Origin: Maribacter cobaltidurans
Lineage (GTDB): Bacteria; Bacteroidota; Bacteroidia; Flavobacteriales; Flavobacteriaceae
DNA: 64,000 nucleotides
Assembly (NCBI RefSeq): GCF_002269385.1
Contig: NZ_CP022957.1
Coordinates: forward strand, 1,111,001 to 1,175,000
Direction: 5' to 3'
In this document: piece by piece, positions 49,816 through 58,184 of the stretch
Numbering within the stretch: position 1 is the stretch's first letter
Layout: each line of letters starts with the position of its first letter
Translations under genes and position numbers: made by a program
The notes under the pieces: generated by a model
What the model saw: the letters and a program-made list of their open reading frames with translations, nothing else
Database searches by the model: none
What the model was told of the DNA's origin: nothing

Positions 49816-51396
49816 CTAACTAAAAATAGACCTAACTTCTTCATAAACTCGCCCAAAATTCTCCTCCAAATCAACTTGAGAAAACTGTTTCGATTCTTGC
49901 GGTAGCTCCCTTTGAATATTAGCCAATTTAAACTGCACTTTCCTATCCTTTCCATCTGCATATGTTATAAACTCGCCCTGTTTTAATCTAAAGAATACAT
50001 CTGCTCTAATTTTCGGTATTTCTTTTTCTCCAGTCGTAATACGTGTATCAAAATCGAGATTATGCCCTCGACTTATGCTTTTCGTAGGGTCTTTGATGAT
50101 TTCAAAAAAGCGCTCATAATATTTAGCCGTGTCTGGGTCATTGACTTTTCCGAAAAACTGATAGGACAAATTACTCAAAATCGCCTTGCTTGCCTTATCC
50201 CCATACATCATATCGTTTTGTATTTTGTCCTGCATTACGTAAATCGTAGAAATATTATAGCTCCGAAGTGTCGCAGGAATACGGTGCATATTCAACAATC
50301 GAATGGTAGGCGCTTCTTCCATCAAGAGAAATGAAGGCTTACTGTTACGAATACTCATTTGCTTGGTTATAGTGTGAATAATCGTGGCGATGACTGGCGA
50401 ATAGGATGTTTCATATTTTGGATTGTTCACTACCGAAATGATTGCAGGGTTTTCCTCGCTATTGATATTCAATGGCACTTCGTCTGCGGATAATACCATA
50501 AAAATACGTTGTGTACTAATTCGTTTCAGCGCATTCGCCAAAGTGCTTTTAACACCAGCCGTCTGCCTATCCGAATCTTTTCCGCTAATAAAAGCATCTG
50601 CCATCGCTCTTGATGTGGTGTTGGTTTCCAGAAATTGGATAAGGCTATCGGTATCGAGCATTTGATAAATGGCAATCAAATGTGGCAGCGTACAGTATTT
50701 GGGATAATCGCATTTCAGTTTCCAAATCAATCCACCAATCAAACCTTCAGCTGCATCGTTAAAGAATTTTGTTGTTCCTGTAGTTCCGCTTTCTCTTTGT
50801 TCTAAAAGGTTTTCGATTAATACACGTGAGACTTCGTTTACGCTTTCCTCGTTCTCTAAATAGCGTGGCGCAATAGGATTTACCCTATGGATGATTTTAT
50901 CGAAGGAAATAACCTTAAACGGGATATCGCTATCCTTAAAAAGAGGATAAGCCATTTCAGTCAGTTCAAAATCCTTGTAGTCGTGGATAATTCCGCAAAA
51001 CCCTTCTTTTTCGAAGTGTTTCAAAAAACCATAGACTACACTTTCTGTCTTTCCACTTCCCGCAGAACCGATTATGGATACACCTCGTTTGATGTTATCC
51101 AATTTGAAGTTTCCTTTGGTCGTGGCAAAGTTGACCTGATATTTGGCATTTCCACTTTTAGGGGTGTCCGTTTTATGCAAGAATACATACATTCCTATAT
51201 TAATTAATATCAGAGGACAAACAAAATAAAGTGCTATTTGCACCAATGGTAATTGTTCATTTAAATAATACACAAAAGCGCCAATCAATAGAAAATTGAC
51301 GACAAAGGCATATCTGCTAACCCGAAATATTCCATAGAAAACACTACTGGCCAAACCAATAATAAAAAGTACCGTTACGAGATTGTCCATTTGCAT
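49816..51396 (-). CDS. Type IV coupling protein, TraG/VirD4-like
   Basis: 526 residues. Two N-terminal membrane helices (~8-30, ~33-75), then Walker A GSAGSGKTES (Lys116), a Walker B-like SFLLMEEAPTI, and GQSKOL-type motifs. The start could also be the Met two codons later. It links the relaxase-DNA complex to the secretion channel. A damaged relative lies at 11843. The gene follows the relaxase gene by nine bases on the minus strand. Confidence 0.92.
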   Translation of the reverse strand: MQMDNLVTVLFIIGLASSVFYGIFRVSRYAFVVNFLLIGAFVYYLNEQLPLVQIALYFVCPLILINIGMYVFLHKTDTPKSGNAKYQVNFATTKGNFKLDNIKRGVSIIGSAGSGKTESVVYGFLKHFEKEGFCGIIHDYKDFELTEMAYPLFKDSDIPFKVISFDKIIHRVNPIAPRYLENEESVNEVSRVLIENLLEQRESGTTGTTKFFNDAAEGLIGGLIWKLKCDYPKYCTLPHLIAIYQMLDTDSLIQFLETNTTSRAMADAFISGKDSDRQTAGVKSTLANALKRISTQRIFMVLSADEVPLNINSEENPAIISVVNNPKYETSYSPVIATIIHTITKQMSIRNSKPSFLLMEEAPTIRLLNMHRIPATLRSYNISTIYVMQDKIQNDMMYGDKASKAILSNLSYQFFGKVNDPDTAKYYERFFEIIKDPTKSISRGHNLDFDTRITTGEKEIPKIRADVFFRLKQGEFITYADGKDRKVQFKLANIQRELPQESKQFSQVDLEENFGRVYEEVRSIFS

Positions 51397-51405
51397 AATT
51401 TTAAA

Positions 51406-52437
51406 TTAGATTCCGATGGAACTCGATTTGATGGCCACTTCCGTACCACGTCGTAGCCTATTAAAAATTTTCATTGCCAATTGTGCCTGTGTAACAGGAA
51501 TACTCGGCATCATCGGGATGCCACTTTTTCCCATTATTTTGAACGCCAATGCTTTTTCGTTGGTGGGCAATTTCATTAATGAAGCAAAATAGATTTTCGG
51601 ATTCTTGATGAAATCCTTTCTTGCCTTATAGGTTTCGGCGAAGTTTCTTCGATAGCCAAAAGTCTGGTCAAAAGTCTTTTCTGCTTTCGTAAAAAATCCA
51701 TCTCTATCAAATCCTCGTTTTACCGTTTTACCATTTAATTCAACATCGGAAGCTTTGTATTTACTTCCTGGGGACAAGCTGAATTTATTGGAAGCATCCT
51801 TACGGCTCACAATTATATGGATATGACTTTGGTTTCCCGCTTTTGGCATTCCTTGTACGATTCGTTTTCCGTTCTGTTGGTGCGGTGCTTCTCTTTCGAG
51901 TTTCACAATTTCTTTTTCCAATTTTTTGACATTCCCTTCCGCTCGCCCATCTTGCACATTTCGGATTTCAGTTTTAAGCTGAAGTATTTTTGTGGCATAC
52001 GGTTGGTTTTCTTTTATCTGAAAGTCCGTGCCTTTGAAGGTTCTTTGATGTTCAATTTTTGCATAGTATTTTATGTCATCGATAGTAATGGGTCGCCCAT
52101 TGATTTCGCGATTAAATGAAGCCACATAATCCTTCATAATCTCACGGGTATATTTTTGCAAATCTTTACTATGGTTTTGCAACCGTTTCAGTTCGTATTT
52201 TGAAGGGCTTACGGTAATAGAATAAAACCGTGGCTCGTGCTTTTCAAGTTTTGCGGTATTGCCATCAATTTCCCTGACCACTTCCTCTGCTGAAATCTCG
52301 TCGCCATATTGGTTAAAAAAATGCTCCATATCCTGTTGTTCCAATCCTTGGTTTTCCTTCTCCAGATAGCCAACAAAATCAGCCGAACTTTTAGAATAAT
52401 TACCTCCTAATTTTTGAGGTGTGATTGTAATGTACAT
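51406..52437 (-). CDS. Relaxase / mobilization protein (MobB type, DUF5712)
   Basis: 343 residues. The N-terminus MYITITPQKLGGNYSKSSADFVGYL is typical for this relaxase group. Metal-binding His205-Ile-His207 in QSHIHIIVSRKD follows a coiled spacer; Tyr residues near 14, 24 and 72 are candidate nucleophiles. It should nick oriT and lead the transferred strand. The gene lies 11 nt downstream of the BfmA/BtgA gene. Confidence 0.85.
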   Translation of the reverse strand: MYITITPQKLGGNYSKSSADFVGYLEKENQGLEQQDMEHFFNQYGDEISAEEVVREIDGNTAKLEKHEPRFYSITVSPSKYELKRLQNHSKDLQKYTREIMKDYVASFNREINGRPITIDDIKYYAKIEHQRTFKGTDFQIKENQPYATKILQLKTEIRNVQDGRAEGNVKKLEKEIVKLEREAPHQQNGKRIVQGMPKAGNQSHIHIIVSRKDASNKFSLSPGSKYKASDVELNGKTVKRGFDRDGFFTKAEKTFDQTFGYRRNFAETYKARKDFIKNPKIYFASLMKLPTNEKALAFKIMGKSGIPMMPSIPVTQAQLAMKIFNRLRRGTEVAIKSSSIGI

Positions 52438-52448
52438 AGCTCAAAAAT

Positions 52449-52829
52449 TTACAGTTGGTTACTTGGATTTTGTTTTTCACGGAAGCGTACTTCCTTTTTT
52501 TCTTCGGCATATTTCTTTTCTAAAATCAGCGGTTTTTTGTTTGGCTGTTCTGTCTCAAAAAGGGATTGAATCATTGCGACCGTGGGTTTGGTTTGTGTCT
52601 TTTCAACATCACGCATTATAGCGATGACTGCATTGATTCTTTTTAATAGTTTGGCTTCGATGGTTCGCCCTGTCGGACCCAATTTTTCCTTTGGCGATAT
52701 CTCGTTATAGAAGAAAAAATCAAGGATATTTTCCATTGCTTCGGTATGGGTCTTGAAGTGTGTCTTTGAAAATTCCTGAAAACGTTTGGCAGTTTTCCTT
52801 TTGAACCTGATGGTGATGAATGAATCCAT
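52449..52829 (-). CDS. BfmA/BtgA family mobilization accessory protein
   Basis: 126 residues from the ATG at 52829; the longer frame to 52952 has no support. The N-terminus FITIRFKRKTAKRFQEFSKT resembles a ribbon-helix-helix DNA-binding motif. The middle ILDFFFYNEISPKE is typical of BfmA/BtgA-like proteins, which bind oriT and help the relaxase. The intergenic region upstream is the expected oriT site. Confidence 0.85.
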   Translation of the reverse strand: MDSFITIRFKRKTAKRFQEFSKTHFKTHTEAMENILDFFFYNEISPKEKLGPTGRTIEAKLLKRINAVIAIMRDVEKTQTKPTVAMIQSLFETEQPNKKPLILEKKYAEEKKEVRFREKQNPSNQL

Positions 52830-52959
52830 TTTCTTTCGCTTTTTTTGTGCATTTGACGTAAATCCATCCCTGTTTACAGGTTGTTCAAGGGCATTTGACG
52901 CAAATCGAAGAAATATATATAATCCATTAATTTTCAAGTTATTGAAAATCAATTGGTTA

Positions 52960-53100
52960 TACGCTAAAAGGAATATGTAACGCGGCTCTGCCCGTTACCC
53001 TCTTGCTATTCCTTTTCGTCACGCCAAAGCGTGACAAAAATTTCATACAATCTGGCTAAAAAGCCAATTGCCTTTTAGGAATCCGAAAATTCCTATATGT
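52960..53100. other. Candidate origin of transfer (oriT) region
   Basis: The 443-bp gene-free interval 52830-53272 upstream of the mobilization genes holds a cluster of inverted repeats. These are GTAACG...CGTTAC (52977-52998), GTCACGC-CAAA-GCGTGAC (53018-53035, perfect) and TGGCT-AAAA-AGCCA at about 53051-53065. Position next to the relaxase and density of hairpins fit oriT. The nick site is not identified. Confidence 0.5.
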
Positions 53101-53272
53101 AAAATATAGATGGATACAGCTATCAGCGAAAGTTAAAAATGGGATAACTATATGAATTTATGTGTGCTGAATTTCAGCGAAATAAAGATACGCTTTTTTC
53201 TCGACTTGAAATTAATTGCATACAAAAACACCTCCAAAAATTTAGAGGTGCTTGACTATAAAGTTTAGAAAA

Positions 53273-53470
53273 TCAGATGTTAAATACAAACGTATAGGAA
53301 TATAAATTTCGCAATGCTTCTTCCTCTATCATCGTTTCAAAACAGGTGTAATTTTCTCTTACGTATTTGCGAATATCGTCGCCAAATTTTCGTTCCACAT
53401 CTTTTTTGGAATCTTCCAAAAGTCGGTTTTGAGCCTCTTCGCTCAAGTCTGTAAAATTGAGATAAACCAT
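53273..53470 (-). CDS. Small ICE protein (65 aa)
   Basis: Acidic, helical and soluble (YLNFTDLSEEAQNRLLEDSKKD), with no known domain to me. It is one of a series of small minus-strand genes between oriT and the SSB genes, and follows the DUF6876 gene by 11 nt. Probably an accessory or anti-defence type gene by position; function unknown. Confidence 0.65.
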   Translation of the reverse strand: MVYLNFTDLSEEAQNRLLEDSKKDVERKFGDDIRKYVRENYTCFETMIEEEALRNLYSYTFVFNI

Positions 53471-53481
53471 AGCTTTAAATT

Positions 53482-53862
53482 TTAGTATTCGCTTGGTAAC
53501 ATCAGCGTATCATTTACAAAAAATAACCGCAGTTCATCGAGTGGAAAATCGGTTGCCCGATAACCGTGTTTTTCCAAAATATTATCGTTGCCATCTGTAT
53601 AAATAATTTCAGCTTCGTATCCTGTAAAATCTTGTTTTTCCTCGGACAATCTTTTAAAGTCTATGGTTATAAACTCGCTTCGGTTCATCAGACTTTTTGC
53701 AATTACGGACGTGTCCGTAATGAGCCAAAAACAATCTGCTACATTGGCAAGATATTTTAGTCCGTCTGTAAAACGTGTTCTTAATAATGGGATTTGGTAG
53801 AACATTTCCGTTCCGTGAAAATGTTGCAATCCTTCTTTGATTTCGTTAACTTGTGCTTTCAT
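53482..53862 (-). CDS. DUF6876 family protein
   Basis: 126 residues. Recognised by the opening QHFHGTEMFYQIPLLRTRFTDGLKYLAN and the segment CFWLITDTSVIAKSLM, which define this small ICE- and plasmid-associated family. Soluble, no known activity. It is encoded in line with the 65-residue protein, following an SSB terminator. Confidence 0.75.
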   Translation of the reverse strand: MKAQVNEIKEGLQHFHGTEMFYQIPLLRTRFTDGLKYLANVADCFWLITDTSVIAKSLMNRSEFITIDFKRLSEEKQDFTGYEAEIIYTDGNDNILEKHGYRATDFPLDELRLFFVNDTLMLPSEY

Positions 53863-53892
53863 TGTTATCTATTTTTATTAGTGGATAATTAA

Positions 53893-53930
53893 AAAGAGGG
53901 CGCAATTTTCGACGAGAACGCCCTCTTTAA
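53893..53930 (-). terminator. Terminator downstream of SSB copy 1
   Basis: AAAGAGGGCG / CGCCCTCTTT, a ten-pair stem with an A/T-rich loop, flanked by A and T runs on both sides, so it may act in both directions. A relative with a shorter stem follows SSB copy 2. Confidence 0.75.
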
Positions 53931-53939
53931 TTTTTATGG

Positions 53940-54284
53940 TTACTTACCATTTTTAGACCCGAGCAAAAGAATTTCCCTTGCTACAACTTCGGTATAGTAT
54001 CGTTTTTCGCCTTCCTTGGTTTCATAAGAGCGTTGTGCCAATTTGCCTTCAATAGCAATTTGTTTTCCTACTACTGCATATTTTTCAATAATTGTAGCGA
54101 GTTTTCCCCAAGCCACAACACTATGCCAATGGGTTTCAGATTGTTTTTCGCCTTTTGCATCCTTGTAATTTTCATTTGTAGCCATTGAGAACTGCGCCAC
54201 AATTTTTCCATTTTCAAGATTTGTAACCTGTGGGTCTTGCCCAATGTTCCCGATTAACTGAACGTGATTTTTAATAGTTTTCAT
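53940..54284 (-). CDS. ssb: Single-stranded DNA-binding protein, copy 1
   Basis: 114 residues from the ATG at 54284; the preceding codons to 54323 are non-homologous to the paralogue and omitted. OB-fold features: NHVQLIGNIGQDP, VAQFSMATNENYKDAKGEK, HSVVAWGKLA, EVVAREILLLG. It lacks the usual long C-terminal tail, as in short ICE or plasmid SSBs. Close to copy 2 across its length. Confidence 0.9.
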   Translation of the reverse strand: MKTIKNHVQLIGNIGQDPQVTNLENGKIVAQFSMATNENYKDAKGEKQSETHWHSVVAWGKLATIIEKYAVVGKQIAIEGKLAQRSYETKEGEKRYYTEVVAREILLLGSKNGK

Positions 54285-54313
54285 AATAAAAGTTTTAAAG
54301 ATTATTAATAAAA

Positions 54314-54346
54314 AAGGGCGCAACTTTCGAGAGGTACGCCCTCTAA
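54314..54346 (-). terminator. Terminator downstream of SSB copy 2
   Basis: GGGCG / CGCCC with an A-rich flank and T-rich tail on minus. It resembles the terminator after copy 1, as expected if the SSB unit was duplicated with its tail. Confidence 0.6.
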
Positions 54347-54357
54347 AATTTCAATGA

Positions 54358-54702
54358 TTACTTATCATTCTTGCTTCCAAGCAAAAGGATTTCATTTGCT
54401 TCGATTTCGGTAACATATCGTTTGATACCCTCTTTGTCCTCGTAGCTTCGGGATTTCAATTTTCCCGTAACACCTACTTCCTTGCCTTTACCTACAAATT
54501 TTTCGATAATTTCGGCAGTCTTGCCCCAAGCCACAACGGTATGCCAATTGGTTTCTGTTTGTTTTTCGCCTTTGGCATCCTTGTAATACTCGTTAGTTGC
54601 GAGTGAAAAACGGGCTACTTTTTTACCGCTTTCAAGGTTTGTAATGGTTGGTTCTTGTCCAACGTTTCCGATTAACTGTACGTGATTTTTTAAAGTACTC
54701 AT
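54358..54702 (-). CDS. ssb: Single-stranded DNA-binding protein, copy 2
   Basis: 114 residues, same domain layout as copy 1 (NHVQLIGNVGQEP, VARFSLATNEYYKDAKGEK, HTVVAWGKTA). The two differ at scattered positions, mainly in the second half (GKGKEVGVTGKLKSRS against GKQIAIEGKLAQRS). It lies 10 nt after a possible 57-residue Lys-rich gene. SSBs coat the transferred single strand in the recipient. Confidence 0.9.
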   Translation of the reverse strand: MSTLKNHVQLIGNVGQEPTITNLESGKKVARFSLATNEYYKDAKGEKQTETNWHTVVAWGKTAEIIEKFVGKGKEVGVTGKLKSRSYEDKEGIKRYVTEIEANEILLLGSKNDK

Positions 54703-54712
54703 AATAAAAGAT

Positions 54713-54886
54713 TTAAAGATTAATTAAAATGCTATCCGAACCATTCAGACAGTTTATTGTTATATTTTTTTGAAGTGATTTACTTATTATATCTTGAGCG
54801 TTTTCCTTTTTTGTTTTTTTTGGTGTCGCTTCCTTTTTTATGTTTTTGTAAGATTTCATAAGTTTTATTTTAGATTTACTTCCCAT
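54713..54886 (-). CDS. Possible Lys-rich 57-residue protein
   Basis: Starts MGSKSKIKLMKSYKNIKKEA and carries a run of basic residues (PKKTKKENAQ), then an amphipathic segment. It ends 10 nt before the SSB copy 2 start on the same strand, so a leader or DNA-binding role in the SSB operon is possible. No family recognised. Confidence 0.4.
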   Translation of the reverse strand: MGSKSKIKLMKSYKNIKKEATPKKTKKENAQDIISKSLQKNITINCLNGSDSILINL

Positions 54887-55152
54887 AGCGCCCTCGCTGT
54901 TACCTTTTTTTGTTGCTGATACAGTTTCAAGATTTTGAATTGATAAGGACTTATAAAAAGTGAAGCGCAGCGTAATGGTTTATGCAGTCTGTTCAAGTTC
55001 AAAATGTTGGTATTTTGCTGGCAAAAAAAGGTTAGGGCAGCGAGGGTGCGGAAGTATTTCTAAAGACTTTGTGAAGTACAATAACATTGGAAGTGGCACC
55101 AAATGATTAAATGGAATTCCGATTTGGCGGACGCTATTCACGATTTTGGCTT

Positions 55153-55295
55153 GGAAATGTAGTGTTCCTTCCCAGAGAATCGGGAAGGGTTAACGGAATG
55201 GAAAGTCGAAATTGGGGATTGTGTTCAAGATATTTGTAGTGAAGCTCTTTTCCCGAAATGTAGCTTTTCGCGAAATGCAGGGGAATGTGCTGAAC
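55153..55295. repeat. Direct repeat unit A (conserved 55-bp core at 55241-55295)
   Basis: Core starts GAAGCTCTTTTCCCGAAATG and ends GGGGAATGTGCTGAAC. It matches unit B with two differences in 55 bp; the first ~90 bp are less similar (AATGTAGTGTTCC ... TTAACGGAATGGAAA). The core contains small inverted words (TTTTCCCGAAA, TTTTCGCGAAA). Confidence 0.8.
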
Positions 55296-55363
55296 AATTA
55301 TGAAAATGGATTGTCCTTATGCAGTAGGGTTTAAAGCGGGGCTGAACTTCAAAGATGGAGATT

Positions 55364-55501
55364 GGGAATGAAGTGTTTCCCGATTTTTTTCGGGATTAAC
55401 GTAATGGAAATCGGAATCTTTGGAGTTTTGTCCAAGACCTTTACAGGAAGCTCTTTTCCCGAAATGTAGCTTTTCGCGGAATGTAGGGGAATGTGCTGAA
55501 C
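55364..55501. repeat. Direct repeat unit B (conserved core at 55447-55501)
   Basis: Same order of blocks as unit A, starting GGGAATGAAGTGTTTCCC and ending with the near-identical 55-bp core. Units start 211 bp apart. Confidence 0.8.
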
Positions 55502-55590
55502 GGGTTAAGAAAATTGAATTCGATAAAAGGTCAATATTACTTTTGTGAGTAGTTAGCTCATTCTACAAAAAGTTCTTCGTGATTTTCAGA

Positions 55591-55752
55591 TTAAACATTA
55601 TTTAATAGTACTTGGTAGTAAAGGGGATGCTTTTCTCTGTAGTAAGCTAAATGACTCTCCGCACTTTCAATGGTGTAATTTTCACTACTCAATTGATAAT
55701 GTTCTTCTGCTTCTTGCAATGAAATGTCGGATTTTACAGCTGTATTTTTCAT
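55591..55752 (-). CDS. Small ICE protein (53 aa)
   Basis: Too short for usual cut-offs. Sequence MKNTAVKSDISLQEAEEHYQ, then NYTIESAESHLAYYREKHPLYYQ. It looks like a real soluble helical protein. Its upstream region is a 147-bp copy of the region in front of the ParB gene, which strongly suggests a matched promoter. Function unknown. Confidence 0.65.
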   Translation of the reverse strand: MKNTAVKSDISLQEAEEHYQLSSENYTIESAESHLAYYREKHPLYYQVLLNNV

Positions 55753-55759
55753 AATGTTA

Positions 55760-55907
55760 AAATTTTTGGTTAAACAATATTTGAGCAGAAACCAAACGGA
55801 AGCTAAAATCTTGGCTCAAAAGGAAACGGAATAAATAAGCTTAGGATGTTGCGTTGGCTTTATGCCGTAGTCTTTTGATGGGTGTATTTTACGAGTTTAC
55901 CTTTGCG
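55760..55907 (-). repeat. Upstream-region repeat, copy 1 (before the 53-aa gene)
   Basis: Matches 57811-57957 over ~147 bp (AAATTTTTGGTTAAACAATA ... TTTACGAGTTTACC). It contains the inverted words TTGAGC and GCTCAA about 27 bp apart. Both copies sit at the same distance upstream of a minus-strand start codon, so they are probably duplicated promoter/operator regions. Confidence 0.8.
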
Positions 55908-55969
55908 TTAACTATTGATTGATAACCCCTTCCTTGTAAATACATCTTTTAAAAAACTATCATAAAAAA

Positions 55970-56003
55970 GAAGAAGGGCCAGCACGAATGCCGACCCTTC
56001 TTC
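55970..56003 (-). terminator. Terminator of the parB gene
   Basis: GAAGAAGGG / CCCTTCTTC with an internal GC-rich extension (GGC / GCC) and a T run on minus, 13 nt after the parB stop. Confidence 0.8.
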
Positions 56004-56015
56004 AAACAACAAAAG

Positions 56016-57803
56016 CTAATCGTTGAGTTCTTCAATTTGCTTTTCAAGAACTGTGATGCGCTCTTTCAAACGTTCCTCACGTTTGTCTCTCTTCTCGGCA
56101 TATTCCTTTTCTATGCCGGCAATCTTGGATTTGTAATATCCTTGCATTGCGTTGTAGAATGAAATGTTCGTCAGATTATTGACGTGATTGCTTTCGCCAA
56201 AATGCACTTGCTTTGTGAGCATATAGCGTATCAACTTGTGAAAGATTTCTTTTTTGAACTTCTTCTTGAAATTCTCAACCATTTCAACTTTGGTCATCTT
56301 TGAAGTGTCGCCCAAGAACTTTGAGAAATACTTTTGTTGGCTCATATAGTCCACATTGTTCTCAAATAGCGATATCGAGAATGCCACCATTTCATCTGTT
56401 GAAAGTGTCTTCTTGGTATCAATGTATTTCGTCTCACGAATCATTTCTACAACTTCTTCAAACTGCTTGTTGTTCTCTATTTGCTTCTTCCGGATTTCCC
56501 TTTCGTTGATTTTTACGATTTGTTCTTCAGGCGTACAATCTGCCATTTTTCTGTTGGCCAATGGTGCCGAATATTCCGTAGAATCGTTCTTTGATTTTTC
56601 AACAATCTTTACAAAAATTTCTTTGTGCTGGAATGAATCGGGATGGAACACAATACCGTTTTTAAATCCATCTTCTTTTGCTGAATTGAATTTTTCCAAT
56701 GCTTCTTTATAATTCTGCATTGCTTCATCCAATTCTGCTTTTAATTCATCTTCAGAATAATCGTAATGCTGATATTCTTTCTGAATAGCCTCGATTGTTG
56801 GCTCAATCGGATTCTCTATAATTTCAACATCGTCCAATAGATAGACTTTCAATCCGTTCTTTTCCAATTGGGATATAATGAGCTGATTGTTTTCGTCATC
56901 TACCCAATACTGTTGTATTTCAGGGACTAAAAGGATATTCTCTTTTTTGGATTTTTCAATCAGGTTCAAAAGCGATTTGCTTTTCTTCGTTTCAAAACAG
57001 GCTGCTTTTGTACAGACCATTTTTCCTTCGCCGAAAAGATTGCCTTGATTTGCTGCATTGAAAGGACATTCTACACAAGACCCAACTTTTGGAACCAATT
57101 TTTTGTCATATATATCAAAAGATACTTTTTCCAAATCGTAGGTCTGGTCTTTAATCATCCTGTTTATCTGATGCGCATTAAAATCCTCGCCCATCGTTTC
57201 CAACATCATCTGCTGTTCTTCCGGTTCAAAGAGCGCGACACCTACACCCAAGGAAATGGTCATTTCGCCATTACGGACAAAGTGTTTAAAGCCTTCTATC
57301 AAACCTGCCAGTTTTAGTCGTTGTCTGATAAAGTTACCCGTTCTTCCCAATCGCTTCGCTATTTCGGTAGGCGCATATTTCTCATTTAGGTAAGTAATCG
57401 CCTCAGCTTCTTCGGTAGGCTCAACATTTTGTCTTTGCAGATTTTCGATGATTTGCACTTCCAGAACATCATTGTTCTCATAAGTCCTCACGATACAGGG
57501 TACAGTCTTCTTTCCTGCTAATTTACTTGCGCGATATCGGCGTTCGCCCATCACGATGACATAATGGCCATTTAGTTGCCTTACCGTGATTGGCTGCAAC
57601 ACACCGTGCTTTTCGATACTCTCAGAAAGCTGCTTTAACGCATCCTCGTTAAAGGTCTTTCTTGGTTGCTTTGGGTCAGGCTTGATTTTGCCCAATGGTA
57701 AGTTCTGAATTTGAAGTACGGATGATTTCTTTCCGTTTACTTCTTTCTTGGCAGTAGATTTCGCTCTACTGCGCTTCTTTGTGGTACTCGCTTTTGTTGT
57801 CAT
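56016..57803 (-). CDS. parB: ParB/Spo0J-like partition protein
   Basis: 595 residues from the ATG at 57803; the TTG at 57812 adds only three residues. A Lys/Arg-rich N-terminus is followed by the ParB nuclease-like domain (GKIKPDPKQPRKTF, GERRYRASKLAGK at 86-98, EVQIIENLQRQNVEP) and a helix-turn-helix (APTEIAKRLGRTGNFIRQRLKL). A Cys cluster (CVECPFNAA ... CTKAAC) near 240-270 and a long C-terminus with coiled-coil end follow. No ParA is seen here. It may bind the adjacent repeat zone and stabilise the element or regulate genes. Confidence 0.88.
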   Translation of the reverse strand: MTTKASTTKKRSRAKSTAKKEVNGKKSSVLQIQNLPLGKIKPDPKQPRKTFNEDALKQLSESIEKHGVLQPITVRQLNGHYVIVMGERRYRASKLAGKKTVPCIVRTYENNDVLEVQIIENLQRQNVEPTEEAEAITYLNEKYAPTEIAKRLGRTGNFIRQRLKLAGLIEGFKHFVRNGEMTISLGVGVALFEPEEQQMMLETMGEDFNAHQINRMIKDQTYDLEKVSFDIYDKKLVPKVGSCVECPFNAANQGNLFGEGKMVCTKAACFETKKSKSLLNLIEKSKKENILLVPEIQQYWVDDENNQLIISQLEKNGLKVYLLDDVEIIENPIEPTIEAIQKEYQHYDYSEDELKAELDEAMQNYKEALEKFNSAKEDGFKNGIVFHPDSFQHKEIFVKIVEKSKNDSTEYSAPLANRKMADCTPEEQIVKINEREIRKKQIENNKQFEEVVEMIRETKYIDTKKTLSTDEMVAFSISLFENNVDYMSQQKYFSKFLGDTSKMTKVEMVENFKKKFKKEIFHKLIRYMLTKQVHFGESNHVNNLTNISFYNAMQGYYKSKIAGIEKEYAEKRDKREERLKERITVLEKQIEELND

Positions 57804-57810
57804 AATACTC

Positions 57811-57957
57811 AAATTTTTGATTAAACAATATTTGAGCAGAAACCAAACGAAAGATAAAATCTTGGCTCAAAAGGAAACGGAATAAATGAGTAGGGGAACA
57901 AGCGGTGGCTTTATGCCGTAGTCTTTTGATGGAAGTATTTTACGAGTTTACCTTGCG
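57811..57957 (-). repeat. Upstream-region repeat, copy 2 (before parB)
   Basis: The partner of 55760-55907, with a small indel near 57889-57903. TTGAGC/GCTCAA inverted words are conserved in both copies. The remainder up to the tRNA terminator (57958-58154) shows no gene, only integrase-arm-like repeats. Confidence 0.8.
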
Positions 57958-58104
57958 TGTATATTGTATGATAATAAACCTCCCTTACGAAGAAATAAGG
58001 TTGTGATTTGGCAGAATCTATTATCTTATTTGGTAATTCATAAAGATAAATGACAAATGAAACGATTTAATATCAATAAGAATGTTGTCTTCAAAATAGC
58101 AAAA

Positions 58105-58124
58105 TGTTGTACCTATGTTGTACC
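58105..58124. promoter_or_regulatory. Two TGTTGTACC repeats, probable integrase arm-binding sites (right)
   Basis: TGTTGTACC at 58105-58113 and 58116-58124, the same pair and spacing as at 9331-9350. They lie inside the right end of the element, 177 bp from the core. Confidence 0.65.
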
Positions 58125-58154
58125 TGACATTTTTTACGACTGTTTTTTTAATGA

Positions 58155-58184
58155 AAAAAGCCGAAGATTTCTCTTCGGCTTTTG
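58155..58184 (-). terminator. Terminator of the element-borne tRNA-Leu
   Basis: AGCCGAAG / CTTCGGCT stem with a six-base loop, followed on minus by a T run. It starts 1 nt after the tRNA 3' end. Confidence 0.85.

Larger units (their letters stand above)
54887..55590. other. 704-bp non-coding, repeat-rich zone
   Basis: No convincing gene on either strand. An imperfect inverted repeat pairs 54888-54916 (GCCCTCGCTGTTACC) with 55021-55052 (GGTTAGGGCAGCGAGGG). Two ~140-bp direct repeats follow at 55153-55295 and 55364-55501. Local base composition is less A+T-rich than the flanks. It could be a replication or transfer origin, a partition site for the neighbouring ParB, or a structured RNA. Confidence 0.6.

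Noticed and set aside
52830..52952. N-terminal extension of the BfmA/BtgA gene
   Set aside because: The extra 41 residues start at a weak codon and have no DNA-binding or family features. The protein aligns by eye from MDSFITIRF.
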